A stretch of DNA of 64,000 bases from Lactuca virosa (lineage: Eukaryota > Streptophyta > Magnoliopsida > Asterales > Asteraceae): positions 83,140,176-83,204,175 of the forward strand of contig CAKMRJ010004445.1 of the NCBI GenBank assembly GCA_928212115.1. Direction: 5' to 3'. The notes under the pieces are model-generated. The model saw only the letters and a list, made by a program, of their open reading frames with translations, was not told the DNA's origin and did not search any database. Below are positions 34,355-43,860 of the stretch, piece after piece (position 1 is the stretch's first letter; each line of letters opens with the position of its first letter). The position numbers and the translations under genes were made by a program.

Positions 34355-35056
34355 TGTCTAAGTCCATAACTATTTCTGGTATGTACTTGACCCAACTTGG
34401 TCCATTTGGGTTGCATGGCACCATGCAATTGGATAAACTAAAATGAGAGAAATATTATTTATTATATAGTTTGATCAAGAATTAATTTAGAATTAATTAA
34501 GTGATCAAAAGATAACTAATTAAATATATGGATAGATTATGTAAATCTTCCATATCTTATATAGTGGGCTAAGAGGCTCCATGGATTATCAAGTTGGGTT
34601 CCACCCATAGGATGCTCCATGGGAGTTACAAACCCATGGGTCATGGAAATGAAGAGTCATGACACATTAGGGTTTACATGGTGTAACCCTAGATGTGTCA
34701 ACACTATATAAGAAACCCATTCTCCACCAAAATCGGGGACACATAAGAAACAAGAGGGCTAGGCCGATTTTAGAAGTGTGTATTCTCTCTAAAGTCATTC
34801 CAAAAGCATTTGGTGTTGTGTGAAGCATTTGAGGCATCACACTTGGGGTGCTAGGCTCACAAGGTTTCAAGGATCATAAGCAACAACAAGGTAAGTTATT
34901 CTATCTTTCATGCAAGTTAAAATTTGTTCCCCATGTATGCTAGATATGAATATAACCTTGGAATTCAACTTTGCATGATAATTAGATAAACATAAATCCA
35001 AGGTTATTAGGGTTGCATGTACACTTAGGAAGTGTTAGAATGCTCAAAACCCATCA
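34355..35056 (+). repeat. Copia A 5' LTR
   Basis: Pairs with 41373-42148. It lacks the first ~14 bp, about 45 bp of an AT-rich block near 34455 and a 10-bp duplication of GATGCTCCAT present in the 3' copy. A TATA box (CTATATAAG) lies at 34703. Confidence 0.92.
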
Positions 35057-36494
35057 GTGGTATCAGGGCCTAGGTTTGTTTGTTGTTGTTTTTTTTTATG
35101 TAAACTGCTTGAAAAAAATTGTTTTTCTGTTTTCTGCTCGTATGAAAGTTTGCACATTTGTTTTTGGAAATGGACTAGAAACATTATCCTAAACTGTTTT
35201 GATGTTTTAAGACTTGTTTTAGATGGTGTAATGTTTATGCTAATCCATTTACAATGACAATTATCAAAATTACAAGTTTTTTTAAGTGTAATTTTTGATT
35301 CTTGAAAGTGTTCATATTCATGTTCTTGAACTTACGAAGATTAGATGATCATAGGAATTGTTTGTAACCTTCATGGTAGTTTAATTCATGATCATAATGT
35401 GTTTTAATGGAGTCCATAACTTGTTCTCAAGTTATGGAAAACCAAAAGTCTCACTTTTATTAAAGCCATTAAAAGAACACAAGAGTTATAAAAATGAAGA
35501 GTCTTCATTTTTATTACTCAATTAATTCATAAGTTATAAGAAATGAAAAGTTTTTGAAGTTTACAAAACTTGCCCTCAAGTTTTGGAACAAGTAAAGTCT
35601 TGATTAAAACTTTAGTTCCAACCCTTAGAATTTTAAAAGTTAAAATTCAACCCTTATACTTTATAATATTATAAGTTACTAATATATATATGTATAAGAT
35701 CAAGTCGTCTTACCGCTAGTACGCCTCATTCACGAAGCCGGTCTATAAGGGGGGTATAAGGTTGTTGCCTATAAAATGGCAACTTAATGGGTGTCCACTC
35801 TCACCCACCGCTTCCTTGATCGGTGGAGGGTTGTTAGCCGAACGGGTAGGACAAGGACTTATAAATTCTCATTAAAAGTATGATGAATATTATAAAGTAA
35901 CTAAATGCTTTTATTAAATTCCCAATTTTAGTTACTTTAGGAAAATGTGAATAAGGTGCTAATCCATGAAATTACACTTTACACTTTGTTTAAGTTGTTG
36001 GTGGAGCGTGTGTGGTTAACCGGCACACTAACTTGGACTTAACAAGGTAGGTAAAGGGTGACTTAAGGTTTATCATAGTATCGGTGGAGCGTGTGTGGTT
36101 TACCGGCACATCGATTGAGTGATAAACTTAAGGGTACCAAGTGATTTGCATGGTTACTTCACACCTCGTTTTGTGATCCTCGGTATCCCAGTCACAAAAC
36201 TTGGAGGGCGCACTCGAGATTGAAACATGCCTTTGAAAAAAACTTCATTGAATCTCAAAAGAATCTAGGAATTTCTAAGAACCAATTAAAAACCTAATAT
36301 CTATATTTCGTTTTTCATGGTGGAAATTGGTGAATCGTCATTCACCTACCTTTCAAATATGTTATAGCTTGGATTACGACATACCTCTTCTAAGTTATAA
36401 TATATTGTGATTGGATCCTAGCCTTAATATTACATTTGGGTGTTTTATTAAGGACTCTCTTAATATCTAAACTCATCTTGTTCTCTTCTTTCAG
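35057..36494 (+). other. Copia A long leader with repeated hairpin modules
   Basis: 1.4 kb of non-coding DNA lies between the primer site and gag. Two modules (35986-36045 and 36062-36132) share a GGAGC bulge and the core GTGTGGTTAACCGGCACA or a one-base variant (GGTTTACC). Each is enclosed by complementary flanks such as CTTAAG/CTTAAG and TTTATCA/TGATAAA. The same modules occur in the minus-strand relative at 43679-43739 and 43771-43812. A third conserved block (GTGATCCTCGGTATCCCAGT) lies at 36173-36192. Possible roles are packaging, dimerisation or translation control. Confidence 0.6.
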
Positions 36495-37496
36495 ATGTCT
36501 TCAAACAATGCTGCTTCTGGCTCTAATCCTAATGGCTCCTTTACCCTTATGAACTTGTGTGGGAAAGTCATTTTTGATGGATCCAACTTCAATGAATGGA
36601 TCAGAAACATCAGGATGATTACCCGCTACGAGGACAAAGAATATGTCCTTGACAAGGAGCTTCAGGAGATTGATGAGACCACTGCAACTCCCCAGGAGAT
36701 CGCTGACTTCCGGGCACATGAAAGGGATGCTACAAAAGTGGCATGCATCATGTTGGCCACCATGACAGCGGAACTCCAAAAGTCCTATGAGGACTTCTAC
36801 CCTTTTGAAATGCACCAAGATCTGATGGAAAGATACCATCAAAGTGCACGACAAGAGAGGTATGAAATCATATGCTCTATCATAACAACCATGATGAAGG
36901 ACGGGGAATCCGTCACGAGCCACATGCAGAAAATGCAAAGGTATGTGGATCGGTTGCTGAAGCTTAATGTGAACTTCCCTGAGGAGCTTGCAATAGATAT
37001 CATTTTGCACTCCTTACCATCGTGCTATGATCAATTCCGCATGACATATCACATGAATAAGGAAGAGGTCACACTCAGCAAACTTCAGGGACTCCTCAAG
37101 ACCGCAGAAATAGGTCTTAAGGGTAAGTCGGTTGTTAACACTCCTACTCCAAACTCCGCCCCGGTTTGGGCAATCGGGAAAGGCCGAGGGAAGAAGAGGA
37201 AGAGCTCTTTGAAGGGTACCAAGGCTAGGACCCTTGATGGCTCTTCTTCAAGTGGAACCAAGAAAGGTTTCGTCACTCCTTCTTCTGACCCTAAAGAGGC
37301 TGAATGCTTCTATTGCCATGAAAAGTCACATTGGAAGCGGAACTGCCCAAAGTACCAGCAAGATGTGAAGGATGGGAAAGTTAAACCCAACCATGCAGGT
37401 ATTTACACTATCTTATCTAATAACTCACCCCATTCTACTCTTGGGTCCTTGATACCGGTTGTGGTATTCATATCTGTTCTGATTTGCAGGGACTAA
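36495..37496 (+). CDS. gag: Copia A gag (capsid and nucleocapsid)
   Basis: The frame gives 333 residues from the first ATG after the leader. Residues 16-200 form the UBN2-type copia capsid (NLCGKVIFDGSNFNEW, KSYEDFYPFEMHQDLMERYH, LHSLPSCYDQFRMTYHMNKE). A basic region (about 228-245) precedes a CCHC zinc knuckle at 271-284 (C271, C274, H279, C284). The frame ends in GSLIPVVVFISVLICRD, which is a shifted reading. The +1 frame over the same DNA (about 37440-37495) has the protease active site DTGCG and then continues as pol, so one base has been gained or lost near 37430. Gag assembles the virus-like particle and binds element RNA. Apart from that shift it looks intact. Confidence 0.9.
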   Translation: MSSNNAASGSNPNGSFTLMNLCGKVIFDGSNFNEWIRNIRMITRYEDKEYVLDKELQEIDETTATPQEIADFRAHERDATKVACIMLATMTAELQKSYEDFYPFEMHQDLMERYHQSARQERYEIICSIITTMMKDGESVTSHMQKMQRYVDRLLKLNVNFPEELAIDIILHSLPSCYDQFRMTYHMNKEEVTLSKLQGLLKTAEIGLKGKSVVNTPTPNSAPVWAIGKGRGKKRKSSLKGTKARTLDGSSSSGTKKGFVTPSSDPKEAECFYCHEKSHWKRNCPKYQQDVKDGKVKPNHAGIYTILSNNSPHSTLGSLIPVVVFISVLICRD

Positions 37497-38420
37497 GAAG
37501 AAGTGAGAATGTGGAGCATGGAAGAATAAACTTAATCATGTGGAATAGGAAAGCTTTACCTGTCACCAAGATTGGAGTTTATACTTTATCGCTAACTAGT
37601 GGGTTTAGTTTAGATTTGAATAAATGTTGTTATTCGCCAGAAATGGCAAGAAATATTATTTCCTTTCATGCATTGTATAAACAAGGTTTCACCTTTTCAT
37701 TTGATAATGAAGTTGGTTCGATTAATGCTTTCTTTAATAATGTTCTTTATTTTAAAGCATTACCTTGTGATGGTGTGTATGAAACTGTATATGTGGTTGA
37801 TAACTTAGGAAATAATGTATTGTGTATTGATTCTGTTAATGATAATAACTTGGATAAAGCATCATTATGGCATTGTCGTCTTGGACATATAAGCAAGAAA
37901 CGCATAGGCCAACTCCAAAAAAGATGGAGTATTGGAGTCATTTGACCTAAAGTCAGATGATAGTTGCAAATCATGCTTACTTGGAAAAATGACAAAGTCA
38001 CCCTTCACAGGTTCTTGTGAGAGGGGTGAAGGTTTGTTGGATCTTATACACACGGATGTGTGTGGGCCCTTCAAACATGCCACAAGGGATGCTAATCGTT
38101 ATTATTTGACTTTTACTGATGATTACAGTAGATATGGATATGTCTACTTAATCACGCATAAGTCAGAGACTTTTGAGAGGTTTAAAGAGTTTAAACAGGA
38201 AGTCGAGAATCAATTGGGCAGGAACATTAAGATGCTTCGATCTGATCGAGGTGGTGAGTATCTTAGTTCAGAGTTCCTCGACTATCTTAGGGAATGTGGG
38301 ATTGTCTCACAATTGACACCCCCCAGGACACCAGTTGAATGGTGTAGCTGAGAGGCGTAATCGAACCTTGTTGGATATGGTTCGTTCCATGATGAGTCGA
38401 GCTTCGCTACGAATCTCATT
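37437..38420 (+). pseudogene. pol: Copia A protease end and integrase
   Basis: This follows the DTGCG protease motif (about 37450). Frame 37484-37945 is the pre-integrase domain (NLIMWNRKALPVTKIGVYTL, ASLWHCRLGHISKKRIGQLQ with the zinc-binding His pair). A frameshift near 37930 leads to frame 37932-38351, with the zinc Cys pair (SCKSCLLGK) and integrase core Asp residues in LIHTDVCGPF and LRSDRGGEY. Another frameshift near 38330 separates this from the Glu region, read in a different frame as NGVAERRNRT. With three breaks the polyprotein cannot be made as one chain. Confidence 0.85.
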
Positions 38421-38872
38421 TTGGGGGTATGCCGTAGAGACTGCCGCCCATACCCCCTTAATCTAGTTCCCACAAAGAAAGTTGCCAAAACTCCTCATGA
38501 GATGTGGACTGGTAAAGTACCCAAACTAGACCACATTAAGATTTTGGGTTGCGAGGCTTTCGTGAGACGCGAGACTCATGATAAGCTCGAACCTCGAAGT
38601 GAGAGGTGTATTTTCATCGGCTACCCATAGAAATCCTTTGGTTACCTCTTCTACAGACCTAGTGAGAATGTGGTCTTTGTAGCTAGGAGGGCTGTCTTTC
38701 GAAAGAGAGAGTTCATAAGCCAAGGAGACAGTGGGAGGCAAGTTGACCTTGAAGAAATTCAAGAGTCAAGTGGTGAAGGAACTTCAAACCCTAGCACTCA
38801 ACTTGAGGAGGAAACTCCTGTTGAGCCAATTGACAAGTCTGTACCTCTAAAGGCGTTCCACAAGGGTTAGGA
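38421..38872 (+). pseudogene. pol: Copia A integrase C-terminus and linker
   Basis: Frame 38421-38630 shows KKVAKTPHEMWTGKVP and HIKILGCEAFVRRETHDKLE, the usual post-core copia region, ending at a stop near 38628 inside the conserved FIGYP segment. Frame 38670-38870 continues as the acidic linker before RT. Confidence 0.8.
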
Positions 38873-40537
38873 ATGCACCTGAGCATTACTATAGATTGCA
38901 TATTACTGCGGAAGGTGACACTTATCAGTGATGAGACACTGATAGGTCTGGATGAACCTAACAGTTACGCGGAAGCCATGGCAGGCCCTGAGTCAGCCAA
39001 GTGGAAAGAGGCAATGGGCAGCGAGATACAGTCCATGTATGACAATCAAGTTTGGAACTTGGTTGAGAATGTACCAGGTCGTAAGACTGTAGGGTGCAAA
39101 TGGAACTTCAAGAAGAAGACCGACATGGATGGTAATGTACACACTTATAAGGCACGACTGGTTGCAAAGGGTTTCTCACAAACTCCGGGAGTTGATTATG
39201 ATGAGACCTTTTCTCCAGTGGCCAAGATTAAGTCTATTAGGGTTCTGTTAGCCATAGTTGCATTTCATGACTATGAAATATGGCAAATGGATGTCAAAAC
39301 CGCTTTCCTTAATGGAAAGTTGGCTGAGGATGTTTACATGAGTCAGCCAGAGGGTTTTGTCAATACAGAGTACCCTAATAGAGTGTGTAAGCTTGAGAAA
39401 CCCATTAATGGGTTAAAGCAAGCACCTCGCAGATGGAATCTTTGCTTTGATGAGAAAGTCAAAGAATTTGGCTTTTCTAGGAGTGAAGATGAATCTTGTG
39501 TATATGTCAAGGCTAGTGGGAGTATAGTTAGTTTTTTGGTATTGTATGTGGATGACATACTACTCATAGGAAATGACATCCCAACTCTGCAGGAAGTTAA
39601 GTCCTGGCTTGGGAAGTGTTTCTCTATGAAGGACCTAGGAGAAGCTGCCTATATTCTAGGGATAAGGATCTTGAGAGACCGGAGTAAAAGAATAATTGGA
39701 CTTAGTCAGAGTACCTACTTGGATAAGGTGCTGAAGAGATTCGGCATGCAGGACTCCAAGAAAGGAGAGTTACCCATCCAGAGTAACGCCAGATTGAGTA
39801 AGACACAAAGCCCTAGTACTGAGGCTGAGATAGCAGAAATGAGTCGAATACCTTATGCTTCGGCTGTAGGATCGATCATGTATGCTATGACGTGTACTCG
39901 ACCTGATGTAGCCTTTGCTTTGAGCATGGTTAGCAGGTATCAGGGGAACCTTGGCAAGGCACACTGGACTGCGGTAAAGAATATCCTCCAGTACCTACGG
40001 AGGACTAAGGACTGGGTCCTTACCCTCGGTGGGAGTGAAGACTTGAGAGTTGTAGGGTATAGTGATGCTAGCTTTCAGACTGATAGGGATAATTTCCGCT
40101 CTCAGTCAGGCTGGGTCTTTACCTTAAACGGAGGAGCAATTTCTTGGAAGAGTTCCAAGCAAGAGACAGTGGCTGATTCAACTTGCGAATCAGAGTATAT
40201 AGTAGCTAGCGAGGCAGCAAAGGAGGCGATATGGCTGAAGAACTTCATTGGAGACCTTGGAGTTGTACCAGCTATTAAAGAGCCAATGGAAATTTTATGT
40301 GATAGTGAAAGTGCAGTTGCCTTAGCCAAGGAACCAAGGGATCACGGGAGATCCAGACACATCGACAGAAAATACCATTTCATCAGACATCGAATAGAAG
40401 AAGGACTCCTCGTGGCAAAGAGGGTATCATCGGATGAGAATCCAGCAGATCCCCTCACGAAGGGACTGACTCGGGTTAAGCATCTCCAGCATGCTCGGAG
40501 CATAGGGCTGAAGGATGATATTAGATTTAGTAGTTAG
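38873..40537 (+). CDS. pol: Copia A reverse transcriptase and RNase H
   Basis: An uninterrupted 554-residue frame, the best preserved coding region in the window. The RVT_2 domain runs from about residue 42 (WKEAMGSEIQSM) through CKWNFKKKTDMDGNVHTYKA, QMDVKTAFLNGKL and GLKQAPRRWN to the catalytic YVDD at 225-228. RNase H begins near 394 (VGYSDASFQ with Asp 398), then WKSSKQETVADSTCESEY and CDSESAVAL, and ends in RHIDRKYHFIRHRIEEG and ADPLTKGL. It copies element RNA into DNA and removes the RNA strand. It is part of a gag-pol polyprotein, so the first Met is not a real start, and the upstream breaks prevent normal synthesis. Confidence 0.92.
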   Translation: MHLSITIDCILLRKVTLISDETLIGLDEPNSYAEAMAGPESAKWKEAMGSEIQSMYDNQVWNLVENVPGRKTVGCKWNFKKKTDMDGNVHTYKARLVAKGFSQTPGVDYDETFSPVAKIKSIRVLLAIVAFHDYEIWQMDVKTAFLNGKLAEDVYMSQPEGFVNTEYPNRVCKLEKPINGLKQAPRRWNLCFDEKVKEFGFSRSEDESCVYVKASGSIVSFLVLYVDDILLIGNDIPTLQEVKSWLGKCFSMKDLGEAAYILGIRILRDRSKRIIGLSQSTYLDKVLKRFGMQDSKKGELPIQSNARLSKTQSPSTEAEIAEMSRIPYASAVGSIMYAMTCTRPDVAFALSMVSRYQGNLGKAHWTAVKNILQYLRRTKDWVLTLGGSEDLRVVGYSDASFQTDRDNFRSQSGWVFTLNGGAISWKSSKQETVADSTCESEYIVASEAAKEAIWLKNFIGDLGVVPAIKEPMEILCDSESAVALAKEPRDHGRSRHIDRKYHFIRHRIEEGLLVAKRVSSDENPADPLTKGLTRVKHLQHARSIGLKDDIRFSS

Positions 40538-41372
40538 ATAACCTTGAAATTTGTAAAGTGTAATTGACATTAGATGATGAATAAAAGGTGTTTTATTTAT
40601 GAGTAAAGTGTTGCTATCTCTTGTCGATCGTTTACTATATTTCTTTTGCATGTTTTGACTTCCAGAATAATTATGTTTGGTATATCATATTATTCGAACC
40701 TCCACAGTCGGTCATATGTCGGAAGTAGGTATGAATCAAGACTGTCATGATTGGTTGCAGAGGTCTAAGTTGTTGGACATGGCTACAACACTCATGAGTG
40801 CTCATAAGTTCTGAGCATTGGACTCAACCCACGCTCACTGGAATCACTTCATGGAATTTATCTCGAGTGATCGTGAGACGGTAATATCATATAAGTCTTC
40901 AAACCTAGAGATATGATTTGTTACTTATGAGTTGGTTATGCATTGATTGTACGTTAACGCATTGGTAACTCGATGTTATAAAACGTGCTTTTGTGTATAA
41001 TTCAATGAGTGGTAGAACAAACATATTAGTCGAAGTTTATCTGTTCCTTCTTGGATTAGAAGCTGATATCTTGGTCCCTCGATGATTTTGTTTTGACCTA
41101 TGTACCGGGCCCGGTCAGAACTAAGTTGATGTGTTCAATTAAGTTCTTTGTCAAACAAATCGGAAATCGGGAAACAAACTGCTGGACAATAAGTAAGACA
41201 TTGTTCCATGTATTTGTCCGGCTGATATCTAGAACAGAGGATTATATGATCACTTATCTTAAATGGCGTATCATCATCTTCTCAGTTCCGAGAGACCTTG
41301 AAAGAGCTACGATTGCCGATCGGTTCCTGAAGTATTGCAGTTATAGTTATTAGACTTATCCAAGTGGGAGAC
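40538..41372 (+). other. Copia A 3' non-coding region and polypurine tract
   Basis: About 830 bp between the pol stop and the 3' LTR, without a conserved frame. The tract CAAGTGGGAGAC (41361-41372) directly precedes the LTR and is the likely plus-strand primer. Confidence 0.75.
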
Positions 41373-42148
41373 TGTTGGATAAGGTGTCTAAGTCCATAAC
41401 TATTTCTGGTATGTACTTGACCCAACCCGGCATGGTCCATTTGGGTTGCATGGCACCATGCAATTGGATAAACTAAAATGAGAGAAATAACACTTATGGT
41501 TTATTAATATATTATAAGTTCTAATATATTAATAATATTATTTAATTAGTTTGATCAAGAATTAATTTAGAATTAATTAAGTGATCAAAAGATAACTAAT
41601 TAAATATATGGGTAGATTATGTAAATCTTCCATATCTTATATAGTGGGCTAAGAGGCTCCATGGATTATCAAGTTGGGTTCCACCCATAGGATGCTCCAT
41701 GGATGCTCCATGGGAGTTACAAACCCATGGGTCATGGAAATGAAGAGTCATGACACATTAGGGTTTACATGGTGTAACCCTAGATGTGTCAACACTATAT
41801 AAGAAACCCATTCTCCACCAAAATCGGGGACATATAAGAAACAAGAGGGCTAGGCCGATTTTAGAAGTGTGTATTCTCTCTAAAGTCATTCCAAAAGCAT
41901 TTGGTGTTGTGTGAAGCATTTGAGGCATCACACTTGGGGTGCTAGGCTCACAAGGTTTCAAGGATCATAAGCAACAACAAGGTAAGTTATTCTATCTTTC
42001 ATGCAAGTTAAAATTTGTTCCCCATGTATGCTAGATAGGAATATAACCTTGGAATTCAACTTTGCATGATAATTAGACAAACATAAAATCCAAGGTTATT
42101 AGGGTTGCATGTACACTTAGGAAGTGTTAGAATGCTCAAAACCCATCA
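41373..42148 (+). repeat. Copia A 3' LTR (776 bp)
   Basis: TGTTGGATAAGG to AACCCATCA. It has a TATA box at about 41794 and an AT-rich inverted stretch TTATTAATATATTATAA near 41500 that is deleted in the 5' copy. Confidence 0.95.
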
Positions 42149-42357
42149 GTTTTTACTGTTGTAGACCGACTTTGCCAAAGTGGTCTTCCCAATCCTGTCC
42201 ATTCCCACAATGGGAACAATTGTAAGTTTTTCTTCCTTTCTTGATTGGGTTAAAATCTCTATGATACGTAGTACATCATCATCCCTCCCAACAGTTTTGA
42301 ATTTTTCTGGATATGGAACAAACTCCCGATAGAGACGATCTGTATCCCTTTCTGGAT
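42149..42357 (-). pseudogene. NLR resistance gene, P-loop segment
   Basis: Minus-strand reading gives RDTDRLYREFVPYPEKFKTV, then GRDDDVLRIIEIL, then IVPIVGMDRIGKTTLAKSVY. This is the start of NB-ARC with the P-loop GxxxxGKTT; the usual GMGGIGKTT has Asp-Arg in the middle. It is the upstream half of the receptor whose remainder lies at 34354-31665, separated by copia A. About 15 residues between the halves are missing at the insertion point. The N-terminal coiled-coil is not visible, because a truncated copia element abuts at 42358. Confidence 0.85.
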
Positions 42358-43860
42358 ATTAGAATGCGATGAGTTATTAGATTGAATAGTGTAAATACCT
42401 GCCGAGGTAGGCTTGATCTTGCCATCCTTAATATCCTACAATTATTTGGGGCAATTTCTTTTCCAATGCCCTTTGTCTTGGCAGTAGAAGCACGTTGCTT
42501 CCTTTGGATCTGAGGCAAGAGGGGGAGCAGAACTGGATTTTCCTTTGGGTCCACTACTAGAAGACCCTTTATGAGATTTTCCCTTCCAGTTTTTCTTTGA
42601 GGGAGCTTTCTTATTTTTCCCCTTCCCATGTCCAATGGCCAGGACTGGAGCAGTAGCAATAGGAGTGGATTTAACACTTTTTCTCTTTAATCCACTTTCA
42701 ATGGTTCTCAGCAAGCCTTGAAGTTGACTCAACGTGACTTCCTCTTTGTTCAAATTATAAGTCATTTTGAACTGATCATAACAACTAGGTAACGAGTGCA
42801 AGACTATATCGATAGCCAATTCCTCATCAAAATTCGCGTTAAGTTTCGGCAAATGATCCACATAACGCTGCATGCGTTGCAGGTAGGTCGTGACAGACTC
42901 TCCGTCCTTCATATTGGTGGTTATGAGTGACTTGACTATCTCATACCTTTTTTGACGTGCTCTTTGATGGCTCTTCTACATCAAGTCCTTGCACATCTCA
43001 TAAGGCCAATAGTCCTCTTAAAACCGTTGCAGCTCAAGAGTCATAGTTTCCACCATAATGCATGACACTTTAGTTGCATGTTTGCATTGGGCCCTATACC
43101 CAACTATTTCTTCAGGAGTAGCTTTAGATTCATCTATTTCATTCAGCTCTTGGTCGAGGACGTATTCATTGTCCTCAAATCGCAAGGCCATCTTAATGTT
43201 ACACATCCAATAATTAAAATTGGAGCCGTCGAATGTGACCTTGGAACATATTCTAAAGAGCGAGAAGGTGTTGGAGGAGTTGTTGTTGTTGTTGGAGTCG
43301 GAAGCTTTGTTTGAGGTAGACATCTTAAAAGGAAGAAGGAAAAGTTTTGATTAGATAGGAAAATCCTTAATATAACACCCAAATAAAATATTAAGGCTAG
43401 GACCCAACACAATAATTCACAATTTAGAAAAGGGATGCCGTAATCCAATTGTAAATTATTTAAAGGTAGGTAAATGATGATTTACCAATTTCACCATGAA
43501 AAACGAAAATTAAATGAATTAGGTTTTTGAATTGAAATACCTAGATCTTTTGAGATTCATTGAACTATTCAATGGCATGTTTAATCTCGATTATTCCCTT
43601 TCTATTTGAGACTGGGATACCGAGGATCACAAACAAGGTGTGAATAACCGTGCAAATTAGCTTGGTTCTCTCGATGTCATTTATCACCTAATCAATGTGC
43701 CGGTTAACCACACATGCTCCATTGATCAATGATAATTTACGAGCTACCCATTGCCACCCTTTATGAGTCCATATTAGTGTTCCTGTTAACCACACACGCT
43801 CTGCTAACGACTTGTATAAAGTGCAATGTGCAATTTCATGGATTAGCATCAAATTCACAT
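42358..43860 (-). mobile_element. Copia element C1, gag and leader part
   Basis: A minus-strand copy of the copia A family. Its internal sequence starts abruptly at 42358, next to the NLR P-loop, at the end of gag (protease, pol and 3' LTR missing). It runs through gag and the leader to 43860, where gypsy 2 is inserted. The leader resumes at 54561 and continues to 55048, where the Sirevirus is inserted. The leader matches that of copia A, including both hairpin modules and the CGGTATCCCAGT block. Confidence 0.88.
42360..43323 (-). pseudogene. gag: Copia C1 gag
   Basis: Met 43323 starts a frame with FSLFRICSKVTFDGSNFNYW and RFEDNEYVLDQELNEIDESK that stops after LELQRF (43018). It resumes in the same frame through a second stop near 42975 to frame 42912-42442 (RYVDHLPKLNANFDEELAID, LHSLPSCYDQFKMTYNLNKE). 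This contains a basic tail and an intact CCHC knuckle (CFYCQDKGHWKRNC), then a stop. The Asn- and Ser-rich N-terminus reflects a short AAC-repeat expansion. It is inactive because of at least three stops. Confidence 0.88.

Larger units (their letters stand above)
34355..42148 (+). mobile_element. Ty1/copia element A inserted in the NLR
   Basis: This is a 7.8-kb plus-strand element. The 5' LTR (34355-35056) is followed by a primer site (TGGTATCAGGGCC at 35058), a 1.4-kb leader, gag, protease, integrase, RT and RNase H, about 0.8 kb of 3' non-coding DNA, a purine tract (CAAGTGGGAGAC) and the 3' LTR (41373-42148). The 3' LTR begins TGTTGGATAAGG, but the 5' LTR lacks these first bases. The 5' junction with the NLR is therefore altered and no clean target duplication is visible. 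The RT-RNase H frame is intact, but gag-pol has frameshifts near 37440, 37930 and 38330 and a stop near 38628. Two more minus-strand copies of this family are in the window. Confidence 0.92.

Noticed and set aside
34667..34870. 67-codon minus frame, repeated at 41758-41961
   Set aside because: Both copies lie inside the copia A LTRs, so the duplication reflects the LTR pair and not a gene.
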